Source: Paraescarpia echinospica (taxonomy: Eukaryota > Annelida > Polychaeta > Sabellida > Siboglinidae). Taken from it: a DNA stretch of 64,000 nucleotides. Under the pieces are notes generated by a model. It saw nothing but the letters and a program-made list of their open reading frames with translations. It did no database searches and had not been told where the DNA came from. Location: positions 50,452,562-50,516,561 of the forward strand of contig CM034541.1 of NCBI GenBank assembly GCA_020002185.1, in the 5' to 3' direction. Positions 23,086 through 35,449 of the stretch are shown here, piece after piece (the stretch's first letter is position 1; each line of letters begins with the position of its first letter). Both the position numbers and the translations under genes were made by a program.

Positions 23086-23234
23086 AACATGGATTTTTGG
23101 AATCAGCACACCCAAATTACTCTGAAAAAAAGGTTTGTTGGCATATTCTACTATAACAATGCCTACGGAACGTTTTAAAAGCACTTATTGGGATTGTTGC
23201 TCCAGACTATAACGTTACTTAACGAATTTAAAGG

Positions 23235-23340
23235 AAGCAAGATGGCGGGAACTTGTCCGCATGAAAAGGGAAAACTCAACTTATTCTGATATTTTCGCAA
23301 CCAGATATAATACAAACATTATTAAACTGTCATTTTGTTA
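23235..23340 (+). repeat. Direct repeat (right), partner of 20465-20585
   Basis: It has the same ordered blocks as the left copy, including TTATTCTGATATTTTCGC. Confidence 0.6.
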
Positions 23341-23546
23341 GCATTACATTTTATGTAGAGTTGCTGGTGCCAAATGATGTGGAATGTATATACCATTCAT
23401 TTCGACATGTTTCCATATTAGGAAATACAGTGAAACATGTCCAACAATAAGCATTTAAGGAACAATAATACATAAATTGTTTTTTACCTAACTGATATGT
23501 ATTAAAATTCTTTGTAATCTGTGGTGTAACAAGTGCACTTACTTAC

Positions 23547-25186
23547 TTACTTAGTCCCCTGACCGACTTGGTCGTCGGGGGAACATAAGTGACGCTCTGC
23601 AGCTGTGATGTTTCGCCATTCCTGTCTGTCAGTGGCTGTGACGAGGATATGTGACACGGAGATGGTCAGCCATTCCATAACATTGTCCATACAGCTCTTC
23701 CTCTGACGTCCACGGCAGTGTCTGCCCTCCAGGGTGCCCTGCAGGATCGTCTTCGGGAGGCTAGCGTGATGTGTTACGTGTCCAAACCATGTCAGTTTCC
23801 TTCTCCTGACAGTTGCCAGTAGAGGATCTTGTGGACCCACCAGGGATGTGACCTTTCTCCGCACATATTCGTTGGTCTTATGCTCCATGTAGGAGATGCG
23901 GAACATCTTCCTCAAGCACTTGGTCTTGAATGCTTTGATCTTTTTCTCATCCTTAGCAATGAGTGTCCACGTCTCACATCCGTATAGAAAGATGGATAGT
24001 ACTAGTGATCTGAACAGGCTATACTTGGTTTTGAAGCGTATATTACTAGTTCTCCAGATCCTCTCTAATCTTGCCATGGTTGCCGTTGCTGAGGCAATCC
24101 TGATACGTATTTCTGTGGTGCAGTTACCATCCTTAGATACGGTCGCTCCTAGATATTTAAAGCTGCTGACTTCTTCTATCTTTTCACAATTCATGATGGT
24201 GTCTGCTCAGATGTTGTTTGTGCTGTTAAAAATGACTTTACTCTTCTCTTTGCTGACCTCCATGGCGTAAGCATCTGTACTCTGGACCAGTCTGTTGGTA
24301 AGTCTTTGAAGTTCGTCATTGCTGCCGGCCATGAGATCGATGTCGTCAGCGAAGCGAAGGTTAGAGACGAACCTGCCACCGATGGAGATGGTGCAGTGGT
24401 GGTTGAGTAGGGTGTCCTGCATGGTCTTCTCCAGTAATATGTTGAAGAGCACTGGGGAGAGCAAGCATCCTTGTCAGACGCCCACTGTTGTTGTAAAGAA
24501 ATCCCCGATCTGGTTGTTCATCAGGACTGCAGTGCTGGCATCTTTATACAGTGTCTCTATGACTTGTATCAGTCCTTCCTCTATGTTGTAACCTCTGAGG
24601 ACCTGCCACAGTCAATCATGCCAGACTCTGTCAGATGCTTTCTTCAAGTCTATGAAGTTTTGAAAGAGATCTCGTTGGTGTTGTAGATGTTTCTCTATGA
24701 TAACACTGTTGTTGAAAATCTGCTCGACCGTGCTCCTCCTCGCTCTGAAACCTGCTTGCTCTTCAGCTAGATGTTCTTCTGCCATGGATTTCAACCGGTT
24801 GAGAATTATTGTGAGCACGATCTTGCTGGGATGGCTGATTAGGCTAATTGTGCGATAGATATTGCACTATCTGAGGTTCCCTTTCTTGGGCAGAGGAATG
24901 ACGAGCGACTGTTTTCACTCCTGTGGCCACTCTTTGGATTCCCAAATCTCGTAGCATAGGACTGTAAGGAATGTTGTTGTTGCTTCGCCTCCCTTTTCAG
25001 CAGTTCTGTGGGGATGTTGTCCACCCCGGGTGACTTTCCCGATTTCAGTCGTCTCGCTGCTTCTACAACCTCTTCCCTTAGGACAGGTAGGCTTACCGCT
25101 TCTCTATTCTGGGTCTGGACTGTATGGGATGTACTGGTGTCTGGCTGGAGGTTGTAATTGTAGAGATCATTCCGTACTTTGTCCAC
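23547..25186 (-). pseudogene. Reverse transcriptase and C-terminal domain of the LINE
   Basis: 24612-24818 encodes RT fingers (EEQAGFRARRSTVEQIF). 24207-24464 carries the palm catalytic motif FADD (about 24342-24353). 23547-24194 is an intact 215-codon C-terminal stretch with LYGCETWTL, AFKTKCLRKMF and RRKLTWFGHV, typical of the region after RT in this LINE group. The pieces lie in different frames and are separated by stops, so no full polymerase can be made. Confidence 0.85.
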
Positions 25187-25324
25187 CGATTCAATACTGC
25201 ACTGGTTTCTGTCAGGTGATATCCATTAATGTCTTCTATGGCTGTTGCCTTGTGCTGTTAGGTGTTGGTTAGAATCTTGAGAGTGTCAAAGGTCTGTTTG
25301 CTGCATCCTGCTGTTATTCCTTGT

Positions 25325-26280
25325 TCAGTGCCCTTGCATCTGTCCTCGATCCAATCCTCTTTCGCCTCTTTCCTTCTTCCTTACCTCTTTATTTATCTTG
25401 GTATATTGTGTCCATGTTTCGAGAGAAATATGCTTCTGCTGCTTCAAGTCCCTTCTCTTGTCGCATAGGTCAAGAATCTCATCTGAGACCCAAGGCTGGT
25501 TTTTCTTCCTCTGCCTCCCAAGCACCTCGTCAGCTGTTTCGAGTAACACTTCTTTGAGATCCTTAACGATGGTGTTGACATCGCGGTCCAGGCAGCTGAG
25601 GGTTGCAAACTTCCCGCCTATCTGTGCCTGAAACTCTTCTGCGATTTTCGGGTCTTTGAGTTTCTCGAGGTCAAATCGAATGCGAGGATGCCTCAATTTG
25701 ATGGTTGTGAACACGAGATCATGGTCACTGCCAATATCGGCGCCAGGGAATGTCCTTGTGTTTGCCTTGTTGATGCTGCATTTGAAGCGTTGTGGGACCA
25801 GTATGTAATCCATCTGATTGTGAACAAGACCGTTTGGAGCATGCCATGTTGTGGTTCGAGAAAGCCTGTGGGGGTGTAACGTGTTGGCAAGGGAGAGTCG
25901 ATGGCTCTGAGCAAATTCTCAAACCTCTGTCGTTGGTCGTTTCATGTCTGAATGTTCCTACTGTTCTTGCCCAGTGTTTATATGCGTCTGGGCCAACGTT
26001 GGCATTCCAGTCTCCTTGCACTATGAGGATGTCCTTCATAGGTGTTTTCGTTATGATGTTATCTAGCTGTTCGTAAAACTGTTCGATTTCTTCATCTTCA
26101 TGGTGTGTGGTTGAGGCATAGATCCGAATGATGGTGATAAAGGCTACTCCATTTTGATGCTTTGTGTCTTCTCCACAGAACTAGAATTTGTGTCCTTCCT
26201 CTGTAGATATTTATCCGAAGCCTGTCCATCTGATCTCGGCAAGACCCAGGATGTCCCATCGATAGCGCACTACAGTACAC
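25325..26280 (-). pseudogene. AP-type endonuclease domain of the LINE
   Basis: 25725-26039 contains GDWNANVG (metal-binding/active-site block) and TNDRGLRI. 25325-25813 has DYILVPQRF, then GSDHDLV, the C-terminal His motif of exonuclease-endonuclease-phosphatase folds. The domain is split by frameshifts. Confidence 0.85.
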
Positions 26281-26773
26281 ATATAAAAAAGTGTTAATTA
26301 TAAACGACTAACTAATATCTAATGAGTAAAACATAAATCATGGTAAGCAAACATATAATTTTCAAGCATTTTTCTTATCTCACGATATTATTCAATACAG
26401 CATGCTGCATTACACATTGAAACATCTCTACAGTTCTGCCTGGTACGGGGGTAAACATTCGACCTTGCGCCACTGTTGACATATTGACTATTTCCCACCG
26501 CATCATTTGAACCGATTCACAGTCCATTTCAACAACAATAGACAGAATCTGATTATGAAGTTCTCTACTGTCGCATACTGTCCCACGACCATTTGATTGG
26601 TTACTATATCTACACGATTCCACCCGTGACCGTGTCTGGGTGTAGACTCTACTGGATACCACCGACGGGATTGTCGACAATGGAGACCCGACAAACGAGT
26701 CACGGCAAATGTGCGTTTGATTTCTCGCCGCATAGTCCTTACTTCTTAGAATAACGTTTCGTTAATTTCTCGC

Positions 26774-27556
26774 TTACTTCTTAGAATAACGTTTATGGTG
26801 ACACAGTCGCCAATATACGTCATCGAGCGGTGTTCTGGGTGGTTTGTCGCTGTTGACGGAGCGACAACTGCGGTCTGTTGAGCAAGGCTTCAGTTTAATT
26901 CCGATTCTGTGCTCTTCAAGCATCTCCCTGCGCGCCTGACGATCGTCGCGGTCTCGTCTCACCTGTAGCTTCGTCTCGGGTATAGCGATGTGGTGCTGGT
27001 ATTCCTGCCGTACCTTCTCGTATGTCTGACGACTGTCCTCGTGGTGGTGGCACGACGCGGAGGAATCGTGTCTGCTTCGTTTGCGACTGCCGTCCGGTAT
27101 TCCTTCGAACGTTACCACGTCTGTGCCCTTCGGAGACGGCTGTTCGTCGCCGCCTGGTGACAGTGCGCGTGTCTTGCTAGGCGACGCCGGCCGGGGGCTT
27201 GAGCGTGTCTTGCCGGGTGTCGCAGACCGTGGACTCTCACGCTGGTTCACCCAGGACGGTAACTCGCTGGATGTTCGGCGCTCACGGGGTGGTGATCGCG
27301 AATGGGACGGCGCTCTGAAGAACTTTGGTGGTGCTGCAAAACCTTGATCCTGTGCCATCCAGGGGATGTTGCTGTCGTGAGACCAGGTGTTGCTCCCTGT
27401 CATCCCCGCGACTGTCTCCGTGCTCAGGCCGTTGTCCGTCACGCAGGTGAGGTCGCTCGACGTCAGAGCGTTGCGGTCACTTCGTGTCGCGTAGTTCTCA
27501 TCGCCGTACGCAAACGTCTTCCGACTCATCGACGACGAGTCGTGCCTATACACCAA
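26774..27556 (-). CDS. Ser/Arg/Pro-rich ORF, 260 codons, unknown
   Basis: This open frame lies in a GC- and CpG-rich block between AT-rich repeats. Residues about 85-150 are low-complexity and charged (SRSPPRERR, SPRSATPGKTRSSPRPAS, ALSPGGDEQPSP). The C-terminal third (SRQTYEKVRQEYQHHIAIPE, REMLEEHRIGIKLKP) looks helical and basic. No conserved domain is recognised. It could be a retroelement gag-like ORF, an exon of a host gene or a chance frame. Downstream frames at 26375-26733 have no recognisable domain either. Confidence 0.35.
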   Translation of the reverse strand: MVYRHDSSSMSRKTFAYGDENYATRSDRNALTSSDLTCVTDNGLSTETVAGMTGSNTWSHDSNIPWMAQDQGFAAPPKFFRAPSHSRSPPRERRTSSELPSWVNQRESPRSATPGKTRSSPRPASPSKTRALSPGGDEQPSPKGTDVVTFEGIPDGSRKRSRHDSSASCHHHEDSRQTYEKVRQEYQHHIAIPETKLQVRRDRDDRQARREMLEEHRIGIKLKPCSTDRSCRSVNSDKPPRTPLDDVYWRLCHHKRYSKK

Positions 27557-27609
27557 CGTTCTTTATGCGTAACAATACATATTCTAAATGTGCGTTCATT
27601 CATTTGCGC

Positions 27610-27690
27610 AGGGTGTGTGCGTGCGTGCGAGCGTGTGCGTGCGTGTGTGGTGTGTGTGTGTGCGTGCGTGCGTGCGTTTGTATGTGTGTG
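27610..27690 (+). repeat. GTGC/GT-rich microsatellite in a mobile repeat
   Basis: (GTGC)n/(GT)n is followed by GAGTATGGGTGTGGATGC and TTGAAGTTTAAAGAGAACTG. The same ordered flank occurs reversed at 41720-41800 and partly at 35201-35450. Confidence 0.75.
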
Positions 27691-27902
27691 TGTGATGAGT
27701 ATGGGTGTGGATGCATGCTCGCGTGTGTTTTGAAGTTTAAAGAGAACTGTTTTAATGCGAAATGTGAAAGCTATACTGAATTTTTATTGCCGCTTATTTG
27801 ACGTGGGTGCGAGTGCGTCTGTGCATGCATTTGCTCGTGCGTTGTTATCTGCGTGCTTGCTTGCCTATACACATAACCAGATAAATAATACTAATTGAAA
27901 GA

Positions 27903-28155
27903 ATGTTACATTACCCGAGCGTGGAGCGGACAGACAGCGACGAGCTGAGAGTAACGGAACGACTGGGCGATAGGGCGCTCTGCATCGGTTGCGGGATGCC
28001 GGCGCTCCATTGGATGGGGGAGCTGCGACAGTCGGCCACTGACACGACCGAGTGGGTGGCCGACACGACGCGACTGGACCGCGTCGGCGACGTCACCCGC
28101 CTATGGGCATCAACGGCGTACGAGGACGCCTGCGTGGCTGCAACCAGACACGCAC

Positions 28156-28156
<1 letters not shown>
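27903..28156 (+). other. GC-rich open stretch, possible exon
   Basis: 85 open codons (VERTDSDELRVTERLGDRAL, TEWVADTTRLDRVGDVTRLW) run into a (GT)n tract. It is compositionally unlike its surroundings but matches no family I know. Coding status is undecided. Confidence 0.25.
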
Positions 28157-28157
<1 letters not shown>

Positions 28158-28230
<73 letters not shown>

Positions 28231-28280
28231 GCGTGCGTGTGTATGTTTTGCGTATGTGCATGTGAGTGTGTGTGTGTTGT
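28158..28280 (+). repeat. (GT)n microsatellite
   Basis: About 33 uninterrupted GT units, then imperfect GT/GC repeats. Confidence 0.95.
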
Positions 28281-28299
28281 GTTTCGTTTTTCAACAGTC

Positions 28300-29448
28300 A
28301 ACACATTGAATCTCCATTTTGATCTACACGATGTGGTTGATTTTATAAAGGTCAGTGTGTCTCTGGAATAGTTTGTAAGTTATAAGTTACGTTGCATGTT
28401 TTAATGTATTCGCTTAAGAACGTATGCATTATGCTCTACACTTGTTGGACTTCTGTTTTAGCAAGCATGCGGGTAGCGACAAGACTAACGAGGTGTCTTC
28501 TACCATGACAAAATGGATGTTTAATTTTAGCTCACCATAAAAAGTGCATAGAAAAGTTTGGATTGTCGGCTTTTTATGATGTTTAATTAAAGCACTTTTG
28601 TTGTATTGAAGATATAAACACGATGTACTGATAATAATGCAGAGACCGGACGATTTACTTGTAAACCTCTTTGTCGTTTGACGTGTTAGTGTTTTCAAGA
28701 CAACTAATTCAGCCCACTTCCTGTTAATTATTACCACCCGCCTGATTTTGGGTAACGGAACATACATGATATATTTAAAGAGTGGGCACTTTTTTAAGTA
28801 ATCGAAAGTATTGCCTTGCCATTTTGGTTCGGTCTAACAAAAAGTAAGTAAATCGTTTGGCTGATGCTTCAGTAAACCTTAATAACGAATTTTCACAAAC
28901 GAAAATTGAGGGGAAAGGGGGTATTTCCCACCGAAACCGCGAGGCCCCTACTATTGATACTTATGGTCGAATGGTTACACGAATTCGGATTTTCGCATGA
29001 TTAGCCAAAACAAGAGAAGAAAAATCAAATGTTATAATTTTTGAAGAAACCATGACTGCATTGAAAGAAAAATCATATATATAGTTTATGATTGTTAGCA
29101 AGCGGCAATTAGTGTGCAGTGAGATTTTGACGAAAACTGCGGAACGCGTTTTTTTTAAAGACAGAAGCATCGTGATGGTTGAACTATTTGTTATATCGTT
29201 AAATTAATGAATTACGGATTGATGTTATATATTGCAACTCACCCTTGTCTGCTGTACTTTTGTTTGCAGTCTTTTCTGCAGCGCGTCTGCAAACACAGAA
29301 CACAGGCTCTGTGTACAGGCCGAATACGTCTTATGCACAACTGCACAGAATCCACTTGAAACATCTCTGAATTTTACAACAATGTGTGTGCAGTGGTTTT
29401 TTATGTTTAAGGCAATAAGTGTTCCATTAAACTGCCACATGTCGCATC
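28300..29448. other. Intergenic, nothing recognised
   Basis: AT-rich. Short chance frames only; no match to the repeat families elsewhere in the window. Confidence 0.4.
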
Positions 29449-29812
29449 CATAGGCGGATCCAGGGTGACCCGGGGGCACGTACCCCCACCCAGACCATTG
29501 GATGGAATTTGGCCGCGCTATGCCTGCTGTGGAGGTACGTACCCCTCGACCTTTTGAGTGTGCCCCCGCTACGAGTCCCTAGATGTCCTGAAATTATGAA
29601 CGTAGCCGCAACATTGTTAAGCAGCACCCCTATCCGGCGGAAAATGTTTAACAGCACCCCCCGCCCCCGTCTTCCGATGTCAAGTTTCAACAGCGGAGTG
29701 ATGTTGAAGCTCCGGCCCAGCCCACCCAATATGAAATTGGTTCGGCCGCCAACGTTTTTATGCGAGCCTCAAAGGGAGAAATTGTGAGTTTTGGGCCTCC
29801 CTAGACTACCCT
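29449..29812 (+). mobile_element. MITE of the AGGCGGATCCAG family
   Basis: CATAGGCGGATCCAGG, GGGGGCACGTACCCCC and CCTAGACTACC occur in the same order as in 46516-47013. The right terminus is lost here. Two internal blocks (CAGCACCCC, CTCCGGCCCAGCCCACCCAA) match the element at 37085 in part. Confidence 0.65.
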
Positions 29813-30760
29813 ATTTTAATTATAATAATAGTAATAAAACAACGGAGAGATCTGCAGAGTAATACTTTTTGAAGTCGGCACAACGGTGTGATCATACTTT
29901 ATTTTACATGCATTGAAATACCGTCATCTTTTTTTATTATTATTTGACCAAATAATCTGTATCCATTTAATTAATTTACATCGTCGTTGTGAGAAGAAAT
30001 AACGATACGCCCTATAAGAATAACGTATATGTTTACATGCAAGTGATTGTTCTGTGTGTCCACGTTTCACTTACTTCTCTTTCTCGACAGCTATCTGTAG
30101 AGTAAGATGGCTTACTTCCATACGACACATTTGTAACTCCATCTGAAAAAAGATATTAACTAATGGTTTTCCTCTTAGTAAAAAGTTACAATACATTTAC
30201 ATTAATCATACATAGGCCTATATTACTACGAACACTGTCGACGCACTAGTTACCTGCAACGACACACACCAAACACAAGTTCGCTTCCGGTCCCGAACTT
30301 CAACGCCTTCAACTGAAGTTGAAGGGAACTTATGACCGGAAGCGAGCCTCTGGTTGGAGATTGAGGTTATATGTATCCCGGGCAACACATGCGAGTGATG
30401 CAACTAAATTGTAGCTTGTCTACAATTCGGGCTATGCTCAACTAATTCGTTTTCGATATGAGCGACACACAACTACTTACTAGCTGCACGTGTAGCCGTT
30501 GCCGTCGACCAACAACCGAACCACACAGTCGACGTAAATTGCAAGACGATGGCTAAACAGTTTTACGTATGGCCGCACTGTCGACGTTTTCGCTGTAGGT
30601 GTAGCACGAGCTAGAGAGGCTCTGCAGCGATTGGCGCTAATTGACTGAGCTATTCACTTACCCAATACTTTTCGGACGTTTTCGTCCTCTCGCGAATCTA
30701 GAAAACCAAACGGTAAATAATGAAGTAGATACTATTATTACGTTTAAATAACACTAGCAG
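29813..30760. other. Intergenic; contains one strong hairpin
   Basis: No gene recognised. At 30281-30349 TCGCTTCCGGTC pairs with GACCGGAAGCGA, and inside it CCTTCAAC pairs with GTTGAAGG, forming a two-part stem. Confidence 0.5.
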
Positions 30761-30871
30761 AATGCAAATTGATCAACTTTCTTTGGCCTACACATCGATT
30801 AACCTTCCAACTAGAACAAAAACGCTCGATCGTGGACGTGGAAAAACGTGTCACATCGTGGTATATGGACA

Positions 30872-31000
30872 ATGGTGTGTGTGCGTGTGTGCGTGTGTGC
30901 GTGTGTGCGTGTGTGCGTGTGTGCGTGCGTGCGTGCGTGCGTGTCTGTGCGTACGTGCGTGCAAGTGTGTATGAGCGTGCATGTGTGTGTGCGCGTGTGA
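30872..31000 (+). repeat. GTGT/GTGC microsatellite
   Basis: Continuous (GTGTGTGC)n-type repeat. Confidence 0.9.
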
Positions 31001-31266
31001 TTGTTTATTTTGGGGCGGGTGATACTATATGTCTGCATTGCAGCGAAGTGCTTTCACACAGACTAGGTGGGGAATGGCGCTGCATGTTGAGTTGTTCCGT
31101 AAGTGATGGATGGTGATGGAATACAAGGACCATAGGTAACAGGTATGATCTCATGCTGCGTTAATATTGATGACGGCTTGGGAGCGGAAACGTGGGGAAG
31201 GTTTCCAGGGTACGTTTGACAACGGATGTGACATGTTTTGATGCAGGTGATACGACGGTGAGGGTT

Positions 31267-31880
31267 CTGTCGTGTTATTCCTCTCACGTGTTGTGGAATA
31301 GTGAGGCGTTTGTGTCACGTGTTGTTGTAAATTGGAGTATTAGAATGGTGAGGCAATTGTGTATCATGTTGGTGTAATTTGGAGTGTTATAACAGTGATC
31401 GAGGCATTAGTGTCACGTGTTGTTGTTGTTGTTTGGAGTGTTATAACGGTGGGGCATTTGTGTCATGTGTTGTTGTTTGGGGTGGTCGAATTGTGAGGCA
31501 TTTGTGTCACGTGTTCTTTGTAATTTGGAGTGTTAGAATGGTGAGGCATTTGTGTCACCTGTTATTGTTTGGGGTATTGGAATGGTGGAGAGCTTGTATC
31601 ATTGGCTTAGCAGTACGGTGTTGTAGAATAGTGAGGGGTTTTGTGTAATGTGTTGTTGCTCTTTTGGGGATAAAATGGCGGTAGTGTTTGTTTGATGTGT
31701 TGCTATAGTTTGGCGTGAAAAAATAATGAGGGTTCTATAACGGGTGTTCTTGCTGTCTAGTGTTGTAGAATGGTGGGGTTTGTGCCATATATGTGTTGTT
31801 ATTGTTTGGGGGTGTTAGATTGGTGGGGGGTTTGTGTTATGTGTTACCGTCATGAGGGTTTCTTGAGTGTGGCGTTACCG
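31267..31880 (+). repeat. Degenerate minisatellite, unit about 55-65 bp
   Basis: The unit contains GTGAGGCATTTGTGTCACGT, GTTGTT and TTTGGAGTGTTAGAATGG, repeated about ten times with indels. Confidence 0.8.
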
Positions 31881-33090
31881 TGGTGAGTGAGTCATGTAGT
31901 TGTTGCTGAAGAAACGATACTTCTCCTTCCATCCGCGTTATGACCTCTGGTAAGAAAACTCGGCCAGTTAGACCAGCTATTAAAACACATCACTAACACC
32001 ACGGCTCTACAAGCCATGGCTTGAATAGTTTCGCAAATTTCATGGCTTTAGTACGCTAACAGGGCCATGATGTGACTAGTTTAATAAATGTCATGACTCC
32101 AAAGCAATACCCAGGTCATGGTGTCAACAGTGCAACAAATGTTAAATTAATAATAAATTTCTTATGGCTCGGCATTGCAGGCCAGGAATCAGGTTTTGTT
32201 GAGGGGGGGGTTCGTTTTTGATATTTTGTTATATACACTGTATATATATATATATATATACATATATGGTCAGCGTATGTTGTCGTTAGGAATATATATA
32301 TATATTGCGCCGCGCTAGGCAGACCGATGTTTGTAAGCAGACAAAGGTTTTATACATTCGATTTCACGACTAATATTGATGTGAGTGATGTCACAAATAA
32401 ACGGCAAACCTACTGCTATGTATGCAAAAAGCTCAATAGCAATTTGACCGACATTCAACGTTCATATAATAAGAGTTTCTTTATTGGCACGCTATGCGAA
32501 AATTATTGCTTTTGATTGAGATCAATACGGATATCACAATATTAATGTGCAGCAAAAGAGGTAGTGAAGACAAATGGTCTTGGCATATTCAGATTGATTC
32601 ACGTAAGTGTTCAGCTGCCTCGGTGGCACATTAGCTTTCATACAAGAGACTCTTTAGTTGCAGTTTTCTTGGGAAACGGTCTGCAAAATAAGTCACCGTT
32701 TGATTGACATCAACAGTGCAAGCGAGGAGAGACGTTCTTGGCTCATACTGGTCCGCATGAAGGTTTTCAGGCGTCGTAGAGCGTTGGCACTTATTTCGCA
32801 TTCGCACGACTTTACGGGGATTGTAGAGGCTGATTGCAACAAAACATAGATGTTGGGGAATTATTCTCGCTGGCATTCCTTGATTGCCTTATCACAGCTA
32901 TTTGGGCACTCCTTCGGCTCTCTGCCACGGTAGCGCTGCTCCCATCAATGGACTCTTCTGGCAGCACGCTCGGAGATGGCAGATCACCTTTGAACATGGC
33001 GATTGCTTCTGCAAGATCAGTTTTCTGCTTGCACAACACTGCTGGGATCAGGCCTAGGAGTGAAGTAATTCTCTGGGAGAATGCTGAAAT
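31881..33090. other. Intergenic with short TA tracts
   Basis: (TA)n occurs at about 32239-32262 and again near 32295-32304. No coding segment is recognised. Confidence 0.45.
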
Positions 33091-33094
33091 CCCC

Positions 33095-33540
33095 CCTCCA
33101 AAAAGTTATCGTATCTGCAGGTTTTAATTCTGTACAAATTTCATTGAACAGCTAAAAGTAATTAGTGATTGCTGTGCAGCTGGTTTAGCGGGAAAACGTA
33201 GGTGGGTATGAGGGCTCCGACCGGGGGGGTCGTTTTCGGAGGTGGTCCGTAAAAGTGGGATTAATCCGAACCCCCCAAAACATGTAACATAATTACAAGT
33301 TTTAATTCTGTGTAAATTTCACTGAACAGCTAAAAGTAATTATTGATTGCTATGCAACTAGTTTAGTGGGAGAACGGTGGTGGGTTTGAGGGTTTCGAAC
33401 GGGGGGTTCGTTTTTTGCATGGGATTAGTCCGAACCTCCCAAACAAACGTTATCATATTTGGTTTTAATTTAATTCTGAACATATTTCACTGAGCAGCTT
33501 TTTGGAGGGTGTTCATAAAAAGGGGTCCGAACCCCCCCCC
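33095..33540 (+). repeat. Three-copy tandem repeat, about 165-180 bp
   Basis: TTTTAATTCTGT, ATTTCACTGAACAGC and GATTAATCCGAACCCCCC recur from about 33119, 33297 and 33461. The G/C-run boundaries vary. Confidence 0.8.
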
Positions 33541-33837
33541 CTCCGGTTACAGGCCTGGACATTTATTACGGCCATCCATTTACTAGCGTTTGTACAGATG
33601 TACGTAAAAAATCGCCAAATTTGCATTTTTGCTACAACTTGTAAAACTGTTACGTCCGCATGGTGCATGGTGCATGGTACTATAATAATTGTTTATGCAA
33701 ATTGTAACTCAGCTCCAGAATCAAACATAATACGAGAAACCTACTGCGAGTAATTTGTATATTTGTTGAGCAAAACTAGAAACCAGTTATAACCGGAGTC
33801 AAATTACTGCGCCATGCAAAAGATGTCCGTGTCCATT

Positions 33838-33877
33838 ACTACTAATGCTGCTGTTGCTGCTGCTACTGCTACTACTA

Positions 33878-33909
<32 letters not shown>

Positions 33910-34018
33910 GCTACTACTACTACTACTACTACTGCTACTACTACTACTACTGCTACTGCTACTACTACTACTGCTACTGCTACTACTACTACTACTACTA
34001 CTACTACTGCTACTACTA

Positions 34019-34066
<48 letters not shown>

Positions 34067-34096
34067 TTACTACTGCTACTGCTACTGCTACTACTA

Positions 34097-34182
<86 letters not shown>

Positions 34183-34198
34183 GCTGCTGCTACTGCTA

Positions 34199-34236
<38 letters not shown>

Positions 34237-34246
34237 GCTACTGCTA

Positions 34247-34340
<94 letters not shown>

Positions 34341-34455
34341 CAGTACCACTACTACTACTACTACTACTACTATTACTATTACTACTGCTATACCACTAAT
34401 ACTACCACTACTACCACTACTACTACTATTGCTACTACTACTACTACAACTACTA
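33838..34455 (+). repeat. Long (ACT)n trinucleotide microsatellite
   Basis: About 620 bp of ACT/GCT/ACC triplets with almost no phase break. Open frames on both strands (poly-Thr, poly-Leu, poly-Val) are by-products. Confidence 0.97.
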
Positions 34456-34482
34456 CTACTACTACTATCACTTCTATTGCGC

Positions 34483-34612
34483 CATATCTCCGGGACCAGT
34501 CCGTTCATATATCTCCGGGACCAGTCCGTTCATATATCTCCGGGACCAGTCCGTTCATATATCTCCGGGACCAGTCCGTTCATATATCTCCGGGACCAGT
34601 CCGTTCATATGC
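34483..34612 (+). repeat. 25-bp minisatellite, five copies
   Basis: The unit ATATCTCCGGGACCAGTCCG plus TTCAT is repeated without change five times, directly after the trinucleotide tract. Confidence 0.95.
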
Positions 34613-34619
34613 GCGTACA

Positions 34620-35190
34620 CACATTATAAAACGTACGTGGAATTATAAGAAATGTTTATGAAATACAGATATCCTGGTAAAAATAAAAATATGTTATATT
34701 AAAATTAAAACGACTGTATATATTAAGTAATTCAGATGGATGACATGGTTTCTAAAATATTAAGATAATTACATACATTTTCGGACGTTTTATTAGAATC
34801 TTATACTTTGAAACCGCATTCTGAACTATTAAACCACAGACGGCCAGCAAATGTTGATTGTATTTGCAAATAATTAGTTTGTATCAACACTTTTAGGTGC
34901 ATAACACCAAACAATTGTCTTTTCTTTCCCCTTAAAAAGAGGTGCAATGCTACATTCCTTCCACTTAAACAAAACTAGTCCTTATTTCATGACCATGCAA
35001 TTAAAACTATTTTTAAAACAAGATAAGCATTTCGTAATTGCAGAACTTGCCTTCATGTGAGTGTATCGTCTCATTCTAGAAAAGAAGATGTATTTAATTT
35101 ATTATAGTATAGCAGTCAACCTCAGAATTACGTCGTGCTCAACAAAGCAGATGGGGTGTCTGTTCGTGTGCTTTAAACCGATTAATGAAC
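34620..35190. other. Intergenic, nothing recognised
   Basis: AT-rich with no repeat or coding signal. Confidence 0.4.
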
Positions 35191-35200
35191 AGAACAAGGT

Positions 35201-35395
35201 TGTGTGTGTGTGTGTGTGTGTGTGTTTGTGTGTGTGTGTATGCGCGCGCGTGTTTGTGTGTGTGCGTGCGTGCGTGCGTGCGTTCGTATATGTGTGTGAG
35301 GAGTGTGGGTGCGCGCGTGCGTACGTATATGTGCGTGCATGTGTGTGTGTGATATATATATATATAAATATATATATACATATATACATATACTT
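35201..35395 (+). repeat. Compound GT/GC/TA microsatellite
   Basis: (GT)n, then (GTGC)n, GAGTGTGGGTGC, and (TA)n at about 35352-35390. The flank TTTTAATGCGAGATGTGAAAG matches 27748-27772. Confidence 0.85.
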
Positions 35396-35449
35396 GTTTT
35401 AATGCGAGATGTGAAAGCCATACTGATTTTACTGACGCTTATTTGACGT

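Larger units (their letters stand above)
23538..26285 (-). mobile_element. Non-LTR retrotransposon (APE endonuclease + RT), nearly full-length, inactive
   Basis: Read on the minus strand, the order is AP endonuclease, RT palm, then a C-terminal domain. The 3' end is a short (TAAG)n tail (23538-23553), as in several LINE clades that end in microsatellites. Multiple stops and frameshifts break the ORF. The peptides resemble the 'craniofacial development protein 2-like' endonuclease-RT family; the exact clade is uncertain. Confidence 0.85.

Noticed and set aside
27911..28309. Cys-Val or His-Thr repeat proteins
   Set aside because: Produced by the (GT)n tract read in several frames.
33804..34629. 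Open frames of 184-271 codons (poly-Val, poly-Thr, poly-Leu)
   Set aside because: They are all translations of the (ACT)n microsatellite, with open frames on both strands and no unique sequence.
35102..35402. His/Thr-rich ORFs
   Set aside because: Microsatellite translations (GT/GTGC/TA).
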